Part shown: one piece after another, positions 17,243 through 24,486 of the stretch | How the letters are laid out: every line of letters begins with the position of its first letter | Position numbering within the stretch: the first letter of the stretch is position 1 | Source of the DNA: Bacteroides sp. | Lineage (GTDB): Bacteria > Bacteroidota > Bacteroidia > Bacteroidales > Muribaculaceae | Length of the DNA stretch: 51,584 bases | NCBI GenBank assembly: GCA_023666905.1 | Contig: JAMPBC010000008.1 | Span: 1-51,584 of the forward strand | Reading direction: 5' to 3' | Notes under the pieces: generated by a model | The model's database searches: none | Seen by the model: the letters and a program-made list of their open reading frames with translations, nothing else | Told to the model about the DNA's origin: nothing | Program-made: the position numbers and the translations under genes

Positions 17243-18219
17243 GCACCCCCCATGTCAGCATCCTTCTGGTCACTTTCAACCAGCGCGACACCATTGCCCG
17301 GGCTTTGGACAGTATCTTGAATCAGCGCTGCAATTTCAACTTTGAAATCATTGTTGGCGACGACTGTTCTACCGACGGCACCCGCCAAATCTGCGAGCCG
17401 TATTCTCGCTGTCACCCCGACATTGTGCGCCTGCTTCCTCGAACAGAAAATGTTGGGGTTGTGGAAAACTATTTCCGTTGCTTCAATGCCTCGCGCGGAC
17501 AGTTTATTGCCGATTGTGCCGGTGATGATTGCTGGGGAGACCCGCACCGAATGCAACTTCAGCACGATTACCTCCTTGCCAATCCGCAGTGTGTGGCCGT
17601 GATGAGCGACTGGTCCATTCATAACCCCGATGGCTCCATTGAGCTTTCAAGCGCCCAATCTCGGTTTGCCTACATGCGTAAAAGTCTATCCGGTAATGAA
17701 ATGCTCCATCGCGTTCTCGGTTCGCAAGGAAGTTTCCCTCTGCTTTCGGCCATGATGTATCGCCGCTCCGCACTACAAGCGGTCTACGGCGCCGCTCCCC
17801 GCATGGTATGCCGTCCCGACTGGCGCTGCGAGGACATACCTGTGCTTGCAGCATTGTCCTCCGTCGGTTCCTTCGGCTATGTATCCTGCAATGCCTATTG
17901 CTATAACGCCTCTTGCGGCAGTGTCTCGCGTCAAGTCAATCCCGCGCGCCAGTTCAATTTTTATGCAGGGCCGGCCCGTGCCGTAGCCGAGCTTATTCCG
18001 TTTTACGGAGTCAATCCGGTCAATCTTCGCACGGCTCTTGACAATCGCATTAAATACCTCGCCTGGCTTGCCTGGAAGTCGGCCGACAAGCAATGCGAGC
18101 TTATTCTAAATCAAATTTGTGGCCAATGGCCGCTACGACTCCCCTTATCGGTTAGTCTGCGTAGGGTTGTTATGCCTTTCCACCGCTTATTGCGCCGCGC
18201 CACTGGTGGTGCAGGGTGA
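17239..18219 (+). CDS. Glycosyltransferase family 2
   Basis: A 326-residue GT-A fold enzyme. It opens with HVSILLVTFNQRDTIARALDSIL, then the nucleotide-sugar motif GDDCSTDGT (about residue 40) and the DxD-like AGDDCW (about residue 95), as in GT2 enzymes of capsule, O-antigen or exopolysaccharide synthesis. No transmembrane helices are obvious, so it acts on the cytoplasmic face. It is translationally coupled to the preceding GT4-like gene. Its last 50 nt overlap the 3' end of the convergent GT gene on the other strand. Confidence 0.87.
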   Translation: MSTPHVSILLVTFNQRDTIARALDSILNQRCNFNFEIIVGDDCSTDGTRQICEPYSRCHPDIVRLLPRTENVGVVENYFRCFNASRGQFIADCAGDDCWGDPHRMQLQHDYLLANPQCVAVMSDWSIHNPDGSIELSSAQSRFAYMRKSLSGNEMLHRVLGSQGSFPLLSAMMYRRSALQAVYGAAPRMVCRPDWRCEDIPVLAALSSVGSFGYVSCNAYCYNASCGSVSRQVNPARQFNFYAGPARAVAELIPFYGVNPVNLRTALDNRIKYLAWLAWKSADKQCELILNQICGQWPLRLPLSVSLRRVVMPFHRLLRRATGGAG

Positions 18220-18958
18220 ACAGAAAGCACGCGCCCATACGCCACTGTCTTAAGCTCTTAAGTAGTATTCTCAGTGGCCATGAAGCGGGAAATTCCAGCC
18301 TTATAATTCGCCCTGATGCCGCTGCCGCGCCCTTCGTCAAAAGTGGCCGTGCTCCGGTTGAGGCTCCGCCGTGGTGAGTGGTTATTTTAATCGGGAAAAA
18401 GGTACAATTCAGCCCCATGCGGCGTGCGTCGTAAAGAAATTTCTCATCTTCCGCCCCCTGCCACACCGGTGCCCCCGGCCCATACAGTTCATCAAACATC
18501 AGCTGACGCGAACACTCGCGCCTGTACGCTATCTCTATGGCTCCCACACTGTAATGTTTCGGCAGTGGAAATCCGAGCACGGTTTTCTCTGTCGGATAAC
18601 GTTTCACAGAACCATGATAGGCAAATGTGGCGACGTGTACCTCCGGATTCTTCTCAAACGTCTTTATTACTGCTTTTAGCTCGTCAGGAGTGTAGCTCAG
18701 GTCGTCATCACCATTTAGAATAATGTCGGCCGTGCAATGCCTTATGGCATTGTTCCTGTTGGCTGAAACGCCGCGGCCGTCAAACAGGTGAACTTCCAAG
18801 TCCTCCCTGTCGCGCAACTCTGCGGGTATATCCGCTTCTGCACCATATTCCTGCCACGACACTATGTAGCGAACCCCTTCTACCGCAGGTAGATTCATCG
18901 CGGCCACCCGCCTTATGCCCTCGGGCAGCCAGGTGACTATGGCCACGTCAAGAGTCAT
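18170..18958 (-). CDS. Glycosyltransferase family 2-like protein
   Basis: A 262-residue GT-A type protein: start TLDVAIVTWLPEGIRRVAAMNLP, a variant N-rich motif GVSANRNNAIRHC, then ILNGDDDLSY (DxD metal site, about residue 98) and a GAEDEKFLYDARR acid-base region. These blocks resemble bacterial GT2 enzymes that act on surface glycans. It is the distal gene of a minus-strand unit; its ATG overlaps the preceding lipoprotein stop (TGATG). The 3' end runs 50 nt into the convergent GT2 gene. Confidence 0.8.
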   Translation of the reverse strand: MTLDVAIVTWLPEGIRRVAAMNLPAVEGVRYIVSWQEYGAEADIPAELRDREDLEVHLFDGRGVSANRNNAIRHCTADIILNGDDDLSYTPDELKAVIKTFEKNPEVHVATFAYHGSVKRYPTEKTVLGFPLPKHYSVGAIEIAYRRECSRQLMFDELYGPGAPVWQGAEDEKFLYDARRMGLNCTFFPIKITTHHGGASTGARPLLTKGAAAASGRIIRLEFPASWPLRILLKSLRQWRMGACFLFTLHHQWRGAISGGKA

Positions 18959-20040
18959 CAGAAATATTTTGCAACCGTCTGCTCAATGCGGGTGGCGTCG
19001 GTTAATCGCTCCCGAATCTCACCGTTTTCAATCAAATACATTGCCGGAATGGCCCCGACGTTGTAGCTCGCAAGCGCATTAACTCCGTCGGTGCTGGAGT
19101 TGTACACGGTAATCCAGGGCAGATTAGAAGCCGCTTTGCGCCAGTCAAATTCCTGCTCGTCAAAGCCAATCTGATAAATTTCAAGCCCCGAAGGGTGATA
19201 TTTGGTGTAAATCTTGTTTAGCTCCATGTTCAAGCCCGGCGAAAATTCCTCGCCGTACGATGTAAAGCTAAGCAACACCACTTTATTCTTGTCGGCAATC
19301 TTTTGAAGGCTCTGTTTTGTGCCCTTGCGGTCCATCAATTCAATGTCAATCAGCGTAGTCTCTGTGGCCACAAGTGTGTCGGCCGGAGCCGACGACCGTT
19401 TGTTGCCCAAAAACAGCTGTTTCAAATAATTTGTTCGCGGATCAAGCGGACGGTAAACATTAAATGCATTTGCCACCGCACCAATTACCTTCAAGTCGTT
19501 CTTGTTCGCCGGATTAAACAATGGCACACCGCCAACACGCTTGTTTATAATGTAATATGAAACAATTCCCGAGGGATTTTCCAAAAGCATGTTCGACAGG
19601 TCCCGCTTCAGCACGGAGTCCGTCGTAAGTCCCGCGGCACCCTTGCCGGCCATGGCTGAGCTCACTCTCCGGTCAACAGCCATAAGCTGTTCCGCCTCAG
19701 GAGTTCCTGCAAGAGTGTAGTCGGCGTCAAAAGCATCGGCCTTTGTGACAACCGTAACGGTTTCAATGCTGTCAATGGGGAAGTAAACCGATTTGTCGTT
19801 TAGGCGCAAACGGTAAATGTCGGGATAACCTGCCGCAGCGCTCGCAAACGAGAAGTTGCCGCTCTGGTCAAGCGTTATGGAGTCAAGAACATACCATTGT
19901 CCATTATCCGATGCCTCTACATACATTGTCTGGCCGTCGGCGCCGTCAATCCTACCATCAACATGCCATTCCGGTGTCCCTTTGCATGCAAAAAGCGAAG
20001 CCGCCATGGCTGCGCCGCAAATATATTTTGTAAGTTTCAT
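18958..20040 (-). CDS. Thioredoxin-fold lipoprotein lacking CXXC (DUF4369/TlpA-like)
   Basis: A 360-residue lipoprotein (lipobox LFAC, Cys19). The N-terminal half (about 25-130) resembles the DUF4369 domain found before TlpA-like thioredoxins in Bacteroidetes. The C-terminal half has the TlpA/AhpC core: KVVLLSFTSYGEEFSPGLNMEL where the CXXC motif should be, then GLEIYQIGFDE and a cis-Pro strand (GAIPAMYLIENG). The redox cysteines are absent (SYGE), so it is unlikely to be a disulfide reductase and may instead be a binding or scaffold protein at the envelope. It is preceded 69 bp upstream by fbp on the same strand. Confidence 0.82.
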   Translation of the reverse strand: MKLTKYICGAAMAASLFACKGTPEWHVDGRIDGADGQTMYVEASDNGQWYVLDSITLDQSGNFSFASAAAGYPDIYRLRLNDKSVYFPIDSIETVTVVTKADAFDADYTLAGTPEAEQLMAVDRRVSSAMAGKGAAGLTTDSVLKRDLSNMLLENPSGIVSYYIINKRVGGVPLFNPANKNDLKVIGAVANAFNVYRPLDPRTNYLKQLFLGNKRSSAPADTLVATETTLIDIELMDRKGTKQSLQKIADKNKVVLLSFTSYGEEFSPGLNMELNKIYTKYHPSGLEIYQIGFDEQEFDWRKAASNLPWITVYNSSTDGVNALASYNVGAIPAMYLIENGEIRERLTDATRIEQTVAKYF

Positions 20041-20065
20041 ATTGCCAAATTTTGTTAATAAAGTG

Positions 20066-20073
20066 CAAATATA
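20066..20073 (-). promoter_or_regulatory. -7 box before the TlpA-like lipoprotein gene
   Basis: TATATTTG on the minus strand (20073-20066), 25 nt before ATG 20040. No clear -33 element. Just upstream, a weak hairpin (GCTG/CAGC with T7 on the minus strand) may end the fbp transcript. Confidence 0.4.
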
Positions 20074-20109
20074 CGAAATTATGCCGATTAAAAAAACTGC
20101 TGTGCCGTA

Positions 20110-22101
20110 TCAGCGCATCCGCTCTTTTATAATTCCATGACGGAAAGCATATAAAAGTTCCATCAATTCATCGATTTGCGATTGGATTATGCGTCCCTTA
20201 TCAGTATCGCGAACCCTCATCCTGTGCGAGCTCAACTCCACAATCTGCGTGGTGCTCACAATATCAGTTCCGTTCATAATGGCATCTTCAGCCGACGAGA
20301 ACGGCTCATGCTGAACCAGTTGGAATCCGCGGCTGTGGTACACTAACGTGTATCCCGCAATGCCCGTGGTGTCATGGTATGCCTTGGCGAATCCTCCGTC
20401 AATAACCATCAGCTTGCCCCCGGCTTTGATGGGCGATTCACCTTTATTCGTTTTCACCGGCACATGCCCGTTGATAATATGGCGGTGCTCACCCGTGACC
20501 CCGAAGGAGTCAAGAATCATGTCACACACTTCGGCTTTGTTTCGCAGCTCGTAGTAGTGGCCCTTCTCCTCATGATGTGTCGCCGGATCGGTTATGAAAT
20601 AGCGCTCGAATGTGGCCATCTTCGATTTGTCAAACAGGGGGGAGTCCGGCCCGCACCACAAATACCAGTAATAATCGCGCGCATAGTCACGTTCGGCGCG
20701 TGGTGTGTCGTCATTGAAAGCCGAGCGCATCAACATTCCTATGTGGTGGAATAAATCGCGGCCCTTTCGGCCAATTCCCATCACCTCCACCTCTTTCAAG
20801 GTGCCGTCTTCATTCAGCGGCATCGATGCGTGGAACAGTAAGTTGGAATTATACACGCCATACATGCACCCGTTGGCAAACAGACACCGCACATGTTTCT
20901 TCAACCTGTTGGAAATCACAAACGAGTGGTGCAGCTTATTAACCAAGTCCTCCTCTTCGGCCGTAAGTGCGTAAGGATTGGTCGGGTCAAGCGTGGGGAA
21001 CGACGTGTCGCGCATCTCATAGTCCGTGCCGTCAATGTTGCACACACCACGCTCCATGTCAATCCCCCCAAGGAGTTTGCGGTTCTGCATCTGCCATTCA
21101 GGATGGCGGTCAATCATCTGCCCCTCAAGCTTGAACTGGATAATGGATATTGCCTTGTGCATCTTTGCCAACAGTCGCAGCGTCTTCTCGTTCAGCTCAT
21201 TGTTGTCAGGGTCAGTGTGCGGTCCGAAGTTGATGCACGGGTCGTTGGCGTATGTTTCCATGGCAAATGTGGCCAGCGGCACAAGGTTAATGCCGTAGCC
21301 ATCCTCCAGCGTAGCCATGTTGCCGTAGCGCAACGACAGACGCAACACATTGGCTATACAACATTTGTTGCCTGCCGCGGCCCCCATCCACAGCGCATCG
21401 TGGTTGCCCCACTGTATGTCAAAGTGTCCGTAGTGGCAAAGCATGTCCATTATAAGATGCGCCCCCGGACCGCGGTCGTACACGTCGCCCAAAATATGCA
21501 GCTGATCAATGCTCAACTTCTGTATCACCTGACACAGTGCCACGATAAACGCCTCGGCCTGTCCCGTGGAAATTATGGTCTCTATGATTCTGGTGAAATA
21601 AGCTTGCTTGTCGTCGTCCGACGGCGACTCATGCAGCAGTTCCTCAAGTATATAGGCAAATTCTTTCGGCAATGCCTTGCGTACTTTCGAGCGAGTGTAT
21701 TTCGACGACACCAACTGGCACACGCGTATCAATTGGTGAAGCGTCACAATGTAGAAATCGTTCAAGTCAGTCTCTGAAGCCCGGATAATTTGCAACTTAC
21801 GCTCCGGATAGTATATCAGCGAACAGAGCTGTCTTATCTCCGATTCGCGCAGCGATGTACCGAACTCTTCGGTCACCTTGCGTTTTATGTTGCCTGATGC
21901 GTTGCGCAGAATGTGCTGAAATGCCTCATATTCTCCATGAAGGTCCGCAACAAAATGCTCCGTTCCTTTAGGCAGGCTCAGAATAGCTTCAAGATTCATT
22001 ATTTCGGAGCTCGCGCTTGAAATGTCGGGAAACGACTGGGCCAACAACTCAAGCACTCGCTGGTCACTCTCTATCTTTTCGGGCGTCATGGTATGTGCCA
22101 T
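20110..22101 (-). CDS. fbp: Fructose-1,6-bisphosphatase, class III
   Basis: A 663-residue class III (Firmicutes/Bacteroidetes-type) FBPase, a gluconeogenic enzyme unrelated to class I FBPases and built on a calcineurin-like metallophosphatase fold. Metal-binding blocks are visible: FVADLHGEYEAF (about residue 57), LGDVYDRGPGAHLIMD and WGNHDALWMGAAAG, plus the late INGHVPVK and DGGFAKAYH. I start at ATG 22101 (MAHTMTPEKIESDQ); the open frame to 22182 runs through the promoter of both divergent genes. Length (about 640-670) fits the class. Confidence 0.94.
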   Translation of the reverse strand: MAHTMTPEKIESDQRVLELLAQSFPDISSASSEIMNLEAILSLPKGTEHFVADLHGEYEAFQHILRNASGNIKRKVTEEFGTSLRESEIRQLCSLIYYPERKLQIIRASETDLNDFYIVTLHQLIRVCQLVSSKYTRSKVRKALPKEFAYILEELLHESPSDDDKQAYFTRIIETIISTGQAEAFIVALCQVIQKLSIDQLHILGDVYDRGPGAHLIMDMLCHYGHFDIQWGNHDALWMGAAAGNKCCIANVLRLSLRYGNMATLEDGYGINLVPLATFAMETYANDPCINFGPHTDPDNNELNEKTLRLLAKMHKAISIIQFKLEGQMIDRHPEWQMQNRKLLGGIDMERGVCNIDGTDYEMRDTSFPTLDPTNPYALTAEEEDLVNKLHHSFVISNRLKKHVRCLFANGCMYGVYNSNLLFHASMPLNEDGTLKEVEVMGIGRKGRDLFHHIGMLMRSAFNDDTPRAERDYARDYYWYLWCGPDSPLFDKSKMATFERYFITDPATHHEEKGHYYELRNKAEVCDMILDSFGVTGEHRHIINGHVPVKTNKGESPIKAGGKLMVIDGGFAKAYHDTTGIAGYTLVYHSRGFQLVQHEPFSSAEDAIMNGTDIVSTTQIVELSSHRMRVRDTDKGRIIQSQIDELMELLYAFRHGIIKERMR

Positions 22102-22130
22102 TTTCTTTTTTTCATGTTTTACAAACTCCA

Positions 22131-22160
22131 CAAAGTTACAAAACCATTCGCTAATGGCAA
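22131..22160 (-). promoter_or_regulatory. Promoter of fbp
   Basis: Minus-strand TAACTTTG (22138-22131) with TTG at 22160-22158, spacing 19 bp; leader about 23 nt. It overlaps the divergent kinase promoter, so the two genes could interfere or share a regulator. Confidence 0.55.
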
Positions 22161-22178
22161 TAAAAAATCGTATCTTTG
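22147..22178 (+). promoter_or_regulatory. Promoter of the kinase gene
   Basis: Perfect -7 box TATCTTTG at 22171-22178 with a weak TTCG at 22147-22150, spacing 20 bp; leader about 22 nt. Confidence 0.5.
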
Positions 22179-22206
22179 CCACACAACACCAATCAAAACC
22201 GCCATT

Positions 22207-24081
22207 ATGAACTCATCGGCCAACGCTGCCACTCCTAATTCTGTCACTTCTCTTACGCAAGGCACAATCCTGCACGGTTCCAACTTCAACTATGTGACTG
22301 AGCGCGTGCTCGGCCAAGGCTCGTTTGGAATCACCTATCTGGCTTCGGTTGAAATAAAAGGCTCGCTCGGCACACTGCCCGTAAAGGTCCCGGTGGCCAT
22401 AAAGGAGTTTTGCATGCAGGAGTTTGCCACCCGCAGCGGATCAACAATTGTCTATGGAACAGCCGCTGAACTCACCGGTAAATACATGCGCAAGTTCCAC
22501 AACGAGTCCATAAATATTGGCCGACTTCTTCACCCGGGCATTGTGCGGGTCATAGATGCTTTGGAGGCCAACGGAACAGCTTATTATGTCATGGAATTTA
22601 TCGAAGGCCCTTCGCTGGAAAATTTCATTAACAGCAAAGGTGCTCTCTCGGTTGGCGAGTGTGTCACCATTGCCCGCGGTGTGGGTGAGGCACTTGACTA
22701 TATGCATTCACAGTCAATGCTTCATCTCGACCTCAAGCCCGGCAACATTATGTTGCGCACCTCCGGAGCGCCGGTACTCATTGATTTCGGGCTTTCCAAA
22801 ACTTTTGATGCCGATGGTGACACTGTCGACACCCAAACATCAATTGGCAATGGCACCTCAGGCTATGCGCCTATTGAGCAAAGTGTCTATGCCGGTCCTG
22901 TATTCGGCCAGGCTCTCCCGGTCACCATGGATGTCTATGCCCTTGGTGCAACCATGTATAAAATGCTCACCGGCCGGCGCCCTCCCGAAGCCCCCGTTGT
23001 GCTCAACGTCGGACTTCCCGAGTCGGAATTGAAAAAATGTGGCCCTCTTGCACCCGTCATTGAGCAAGCCATGAATCCGGTGGTGCGTCACCGCACTCCA
23101 TCGGTGAATGTTCTGCTTCAATCGCTCCCTCCTCTGGGCGAAAAAATAGTCATATCAGAACAATCCACCGCTCATGGCTCAAGCTCCTCTGAACCTACAT
23201 CCCCGTTGAACCTGTATCCCTGGTTGCACAATGGTCGCTATTCATGGCATGTCTTCTCCATCAACATTGTTTCGGAAGGCAACACTTTGTTTGGTATCCG
23301 GTTCTCCGATTTTGGCAACACGCTTTCAATTGGTAATATTCGCTTTAAATTCAAATTGAAATCAGGATTGAATATCCCTGAAAATCTTCGGGCATACATT
23401 GGCTCACACCCGGAATTGTTGACCCATCCCGGCGATTCGCTGTCTGTCTCTGAACCATTTGCTGAAATTACCTTCGCGCCCGACGATGATGTCCCGTCCC
23501 TGATGTACCACGAAGTGTGCATCGGTTCTGTCCAATCACCCTCGCTGTTCAATTTGGCCATGAGATTTTTCCAACAAAACTCAGTGTTAAAAATCTTCCG
23601 CGACGTTTGGAATAAGTCAAACAACATGGTCCCGTTCCCGTCTTTGAAAAACGTTACGTGGATAGAGTTTAACTATGGTTTTGATCTTGACATCACCGGA
23701 CCGGTGTTCAGCAGCTATCGCTATGAAATTACCAAGACTCGTTTAAAACGGTTCCACGCTGACCCGGCTCTTGTTTCCAACGACGTGGTTGATGAAAAAA
23801 TTTCTCGCAACGATTTTGATTTCTTCAAACAATCCTTAGCTTTATTCTCCTTTGATTTGGCAAAAGTTCCATTCCCTAAACTGTTTGATTACAATGCCTC
23901 TTACGTTGAAATCATCTTGTTTGGGAAGAATAATGAGGAAATTGATTGCTTCTCCCTTTACGAAGCTCCGGGTTATGACTCTGATGAGCATCCGGTTATA
24001 AACGGTGGAAACATTAAAAATTCATCCGTTCGAGAGGTCGTTGACCGCATGTTGGCAATCCTTCCCAAGCGCTGGTTCTAA
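22207..24081 (+). CDS. Hanks-type Ser/Thr protein kinase with novel C-terminal region
   Basis: A 624-residue soluble protein. Residues 28-310 or so form a complete eukaryotic-like kinase: Gly loop GQGSFG (36-41), K66 in VAIKEF, E100, catalytic loop HLDLKPGN (D175, K177, N180) and DFG at 193-195, with YAPIEQ as the APE-like end of the activation segment. All catalytic residues are present; HLD replaces HRD, so it is a non-RD kinase. Residues 330-624 match no domain I recognise and contain no transmembrane helix, PASTA or repeat; the region starts LYPWLHNGRYSWH and looks globular and beta-rich. ATG 22207 follows its promoter; the frame open to 22093 lies over the divergent fbp start. It precedes the PCMD operon by 405 bp, with a remnant gene between. 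Confidence 0.88.
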   Translation: MNSSANAATPNSVTSLTQGTILHGSNFNYVTERVLGQGSFGITYLASVEIKGSLGTLPVKVPVAIKEFCMQEFATRSGSTIVYGTAAELTGKYMRKFHNESINIGRLLHPGIVRVIDALEANGTAYYVMEFIEGPSLENFINSKGALSVGECVTIARGVGEALDYMHSQSMLHLDLKPGNIMLRTSGAPVLIDFGLSKTFDADGDTVDTQTSIGNGTSGYAPIEQSVYAGPVFGQALPVTMDVYALGATMYKMLTGRRPPEAPVVLNVGLPESELKKCGPLAPVIEQAMNPVVRHRTPSVNVLLQSLPPLGEKIVISEQSTAHGSSSSEPTSPLNLYPWLHNGRYSWHVFSINIVSEGNTLFGIRFSDFGNTLSIGNIRFKFKLKSGLNIPENLRAYIGSHPELLTHPGDSLSVSEPFAEITFAPDDDVPSLMYHEVCIGSVQSPSLFNLAMRFFQQNSVLKIFRDVWNKSNNMVPFPSLKNVTWIEFNYGFDLDITGPVFSSYRYEITKTRLKRFHADPALVSNDVVDEKISRNDFDFFKQSLALFSFDLAKVPFPKLFDYNASYVEIILFGKNNEEIDCFSLYEAPGYDSDEHPVINGGNIKNSSVREVVDRMLAILPKRWF

Positions 24082-24157
24082 GGAATTCATTGAGGTCGTT
24101 ATCTCCACAATCGAAGTGAGATATGTCGTGTTCTGGAGTAAACCTTAAAAGTTGCAT

Positions 24158-24327
24158 TTAGATACAGATTTCAATCTGAATTTTTGCATTCTTGATTGCC
24201 TCTTTCAACTTGCGGGTGTTCTCCGCACGCTGTTCCTTTGTTAGGCTTTCAACTTCTTTTCTCAGGCGCTCGAAAGGATTGCGTCCTCGCCTGTCAGAAT
24301 CGGTGTTTCTGCTATTGGTCGAGCCAT
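24158..24327 (-). pseudogene. Frameshifted remnant of a small MARPI-type protein gene
   Basis: From ATG 24327 the minus strand reads MARPIAETPILTGEDA and then shifts frame: it stops at 24262 in the first frame, while the adjacent frame continues PFERLRKEVESLTKEQRAE... to a stop at 24158. The 170-nt span is one base short of 57 codons, so a single-base deletion near GEDA restores a 56-residue protein. The MARPI-x-x-TP-x-L-x-G-x-DA start is one I recall from small, often mobile-element-linked Bacteroidetes proteins. An SD-like AGGAG precedes the ATG and a CAACTTTG box lies at 24365-24358. Function unknown. Confidence 0.55.
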
Positions 24328-24439
24328 GATTTTATCTCCTATGTGTTTATTAGATTACAAAGTTGCAACAAATTTTCAATATATTAGGATTTTTTTAAGT
24401 TTTGAACGGCGTTTTCGCCCCTAATAGCAAAAAAATGAC

Positions 24440-24447
24440 TAATTTTA
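24440..24447 (+). promoter_or_regulatory. Possible -7 box of the PCMD operon
   Basis: TAATTTTA (7 of 8 to TAnnTTTG) lies 39 nt before the TTG start at 24487. No -33 element is visible. The remaining part of 24082-24486 holds the MARPI remnant and a small GGCG/CGCC hairpin near 24410. Confidence 0.3.
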
Positions 24448-24486
24448 CCGGGCAAACCGTCTTATCACAACGTTTTCATTACCAAG

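Noticed and set aside
16546..17622. 358-residue frame antisense to two glycosyltransferases
   Set aside because: Spans two genes on the opposite strand with strong motifs and is explained by base composition.
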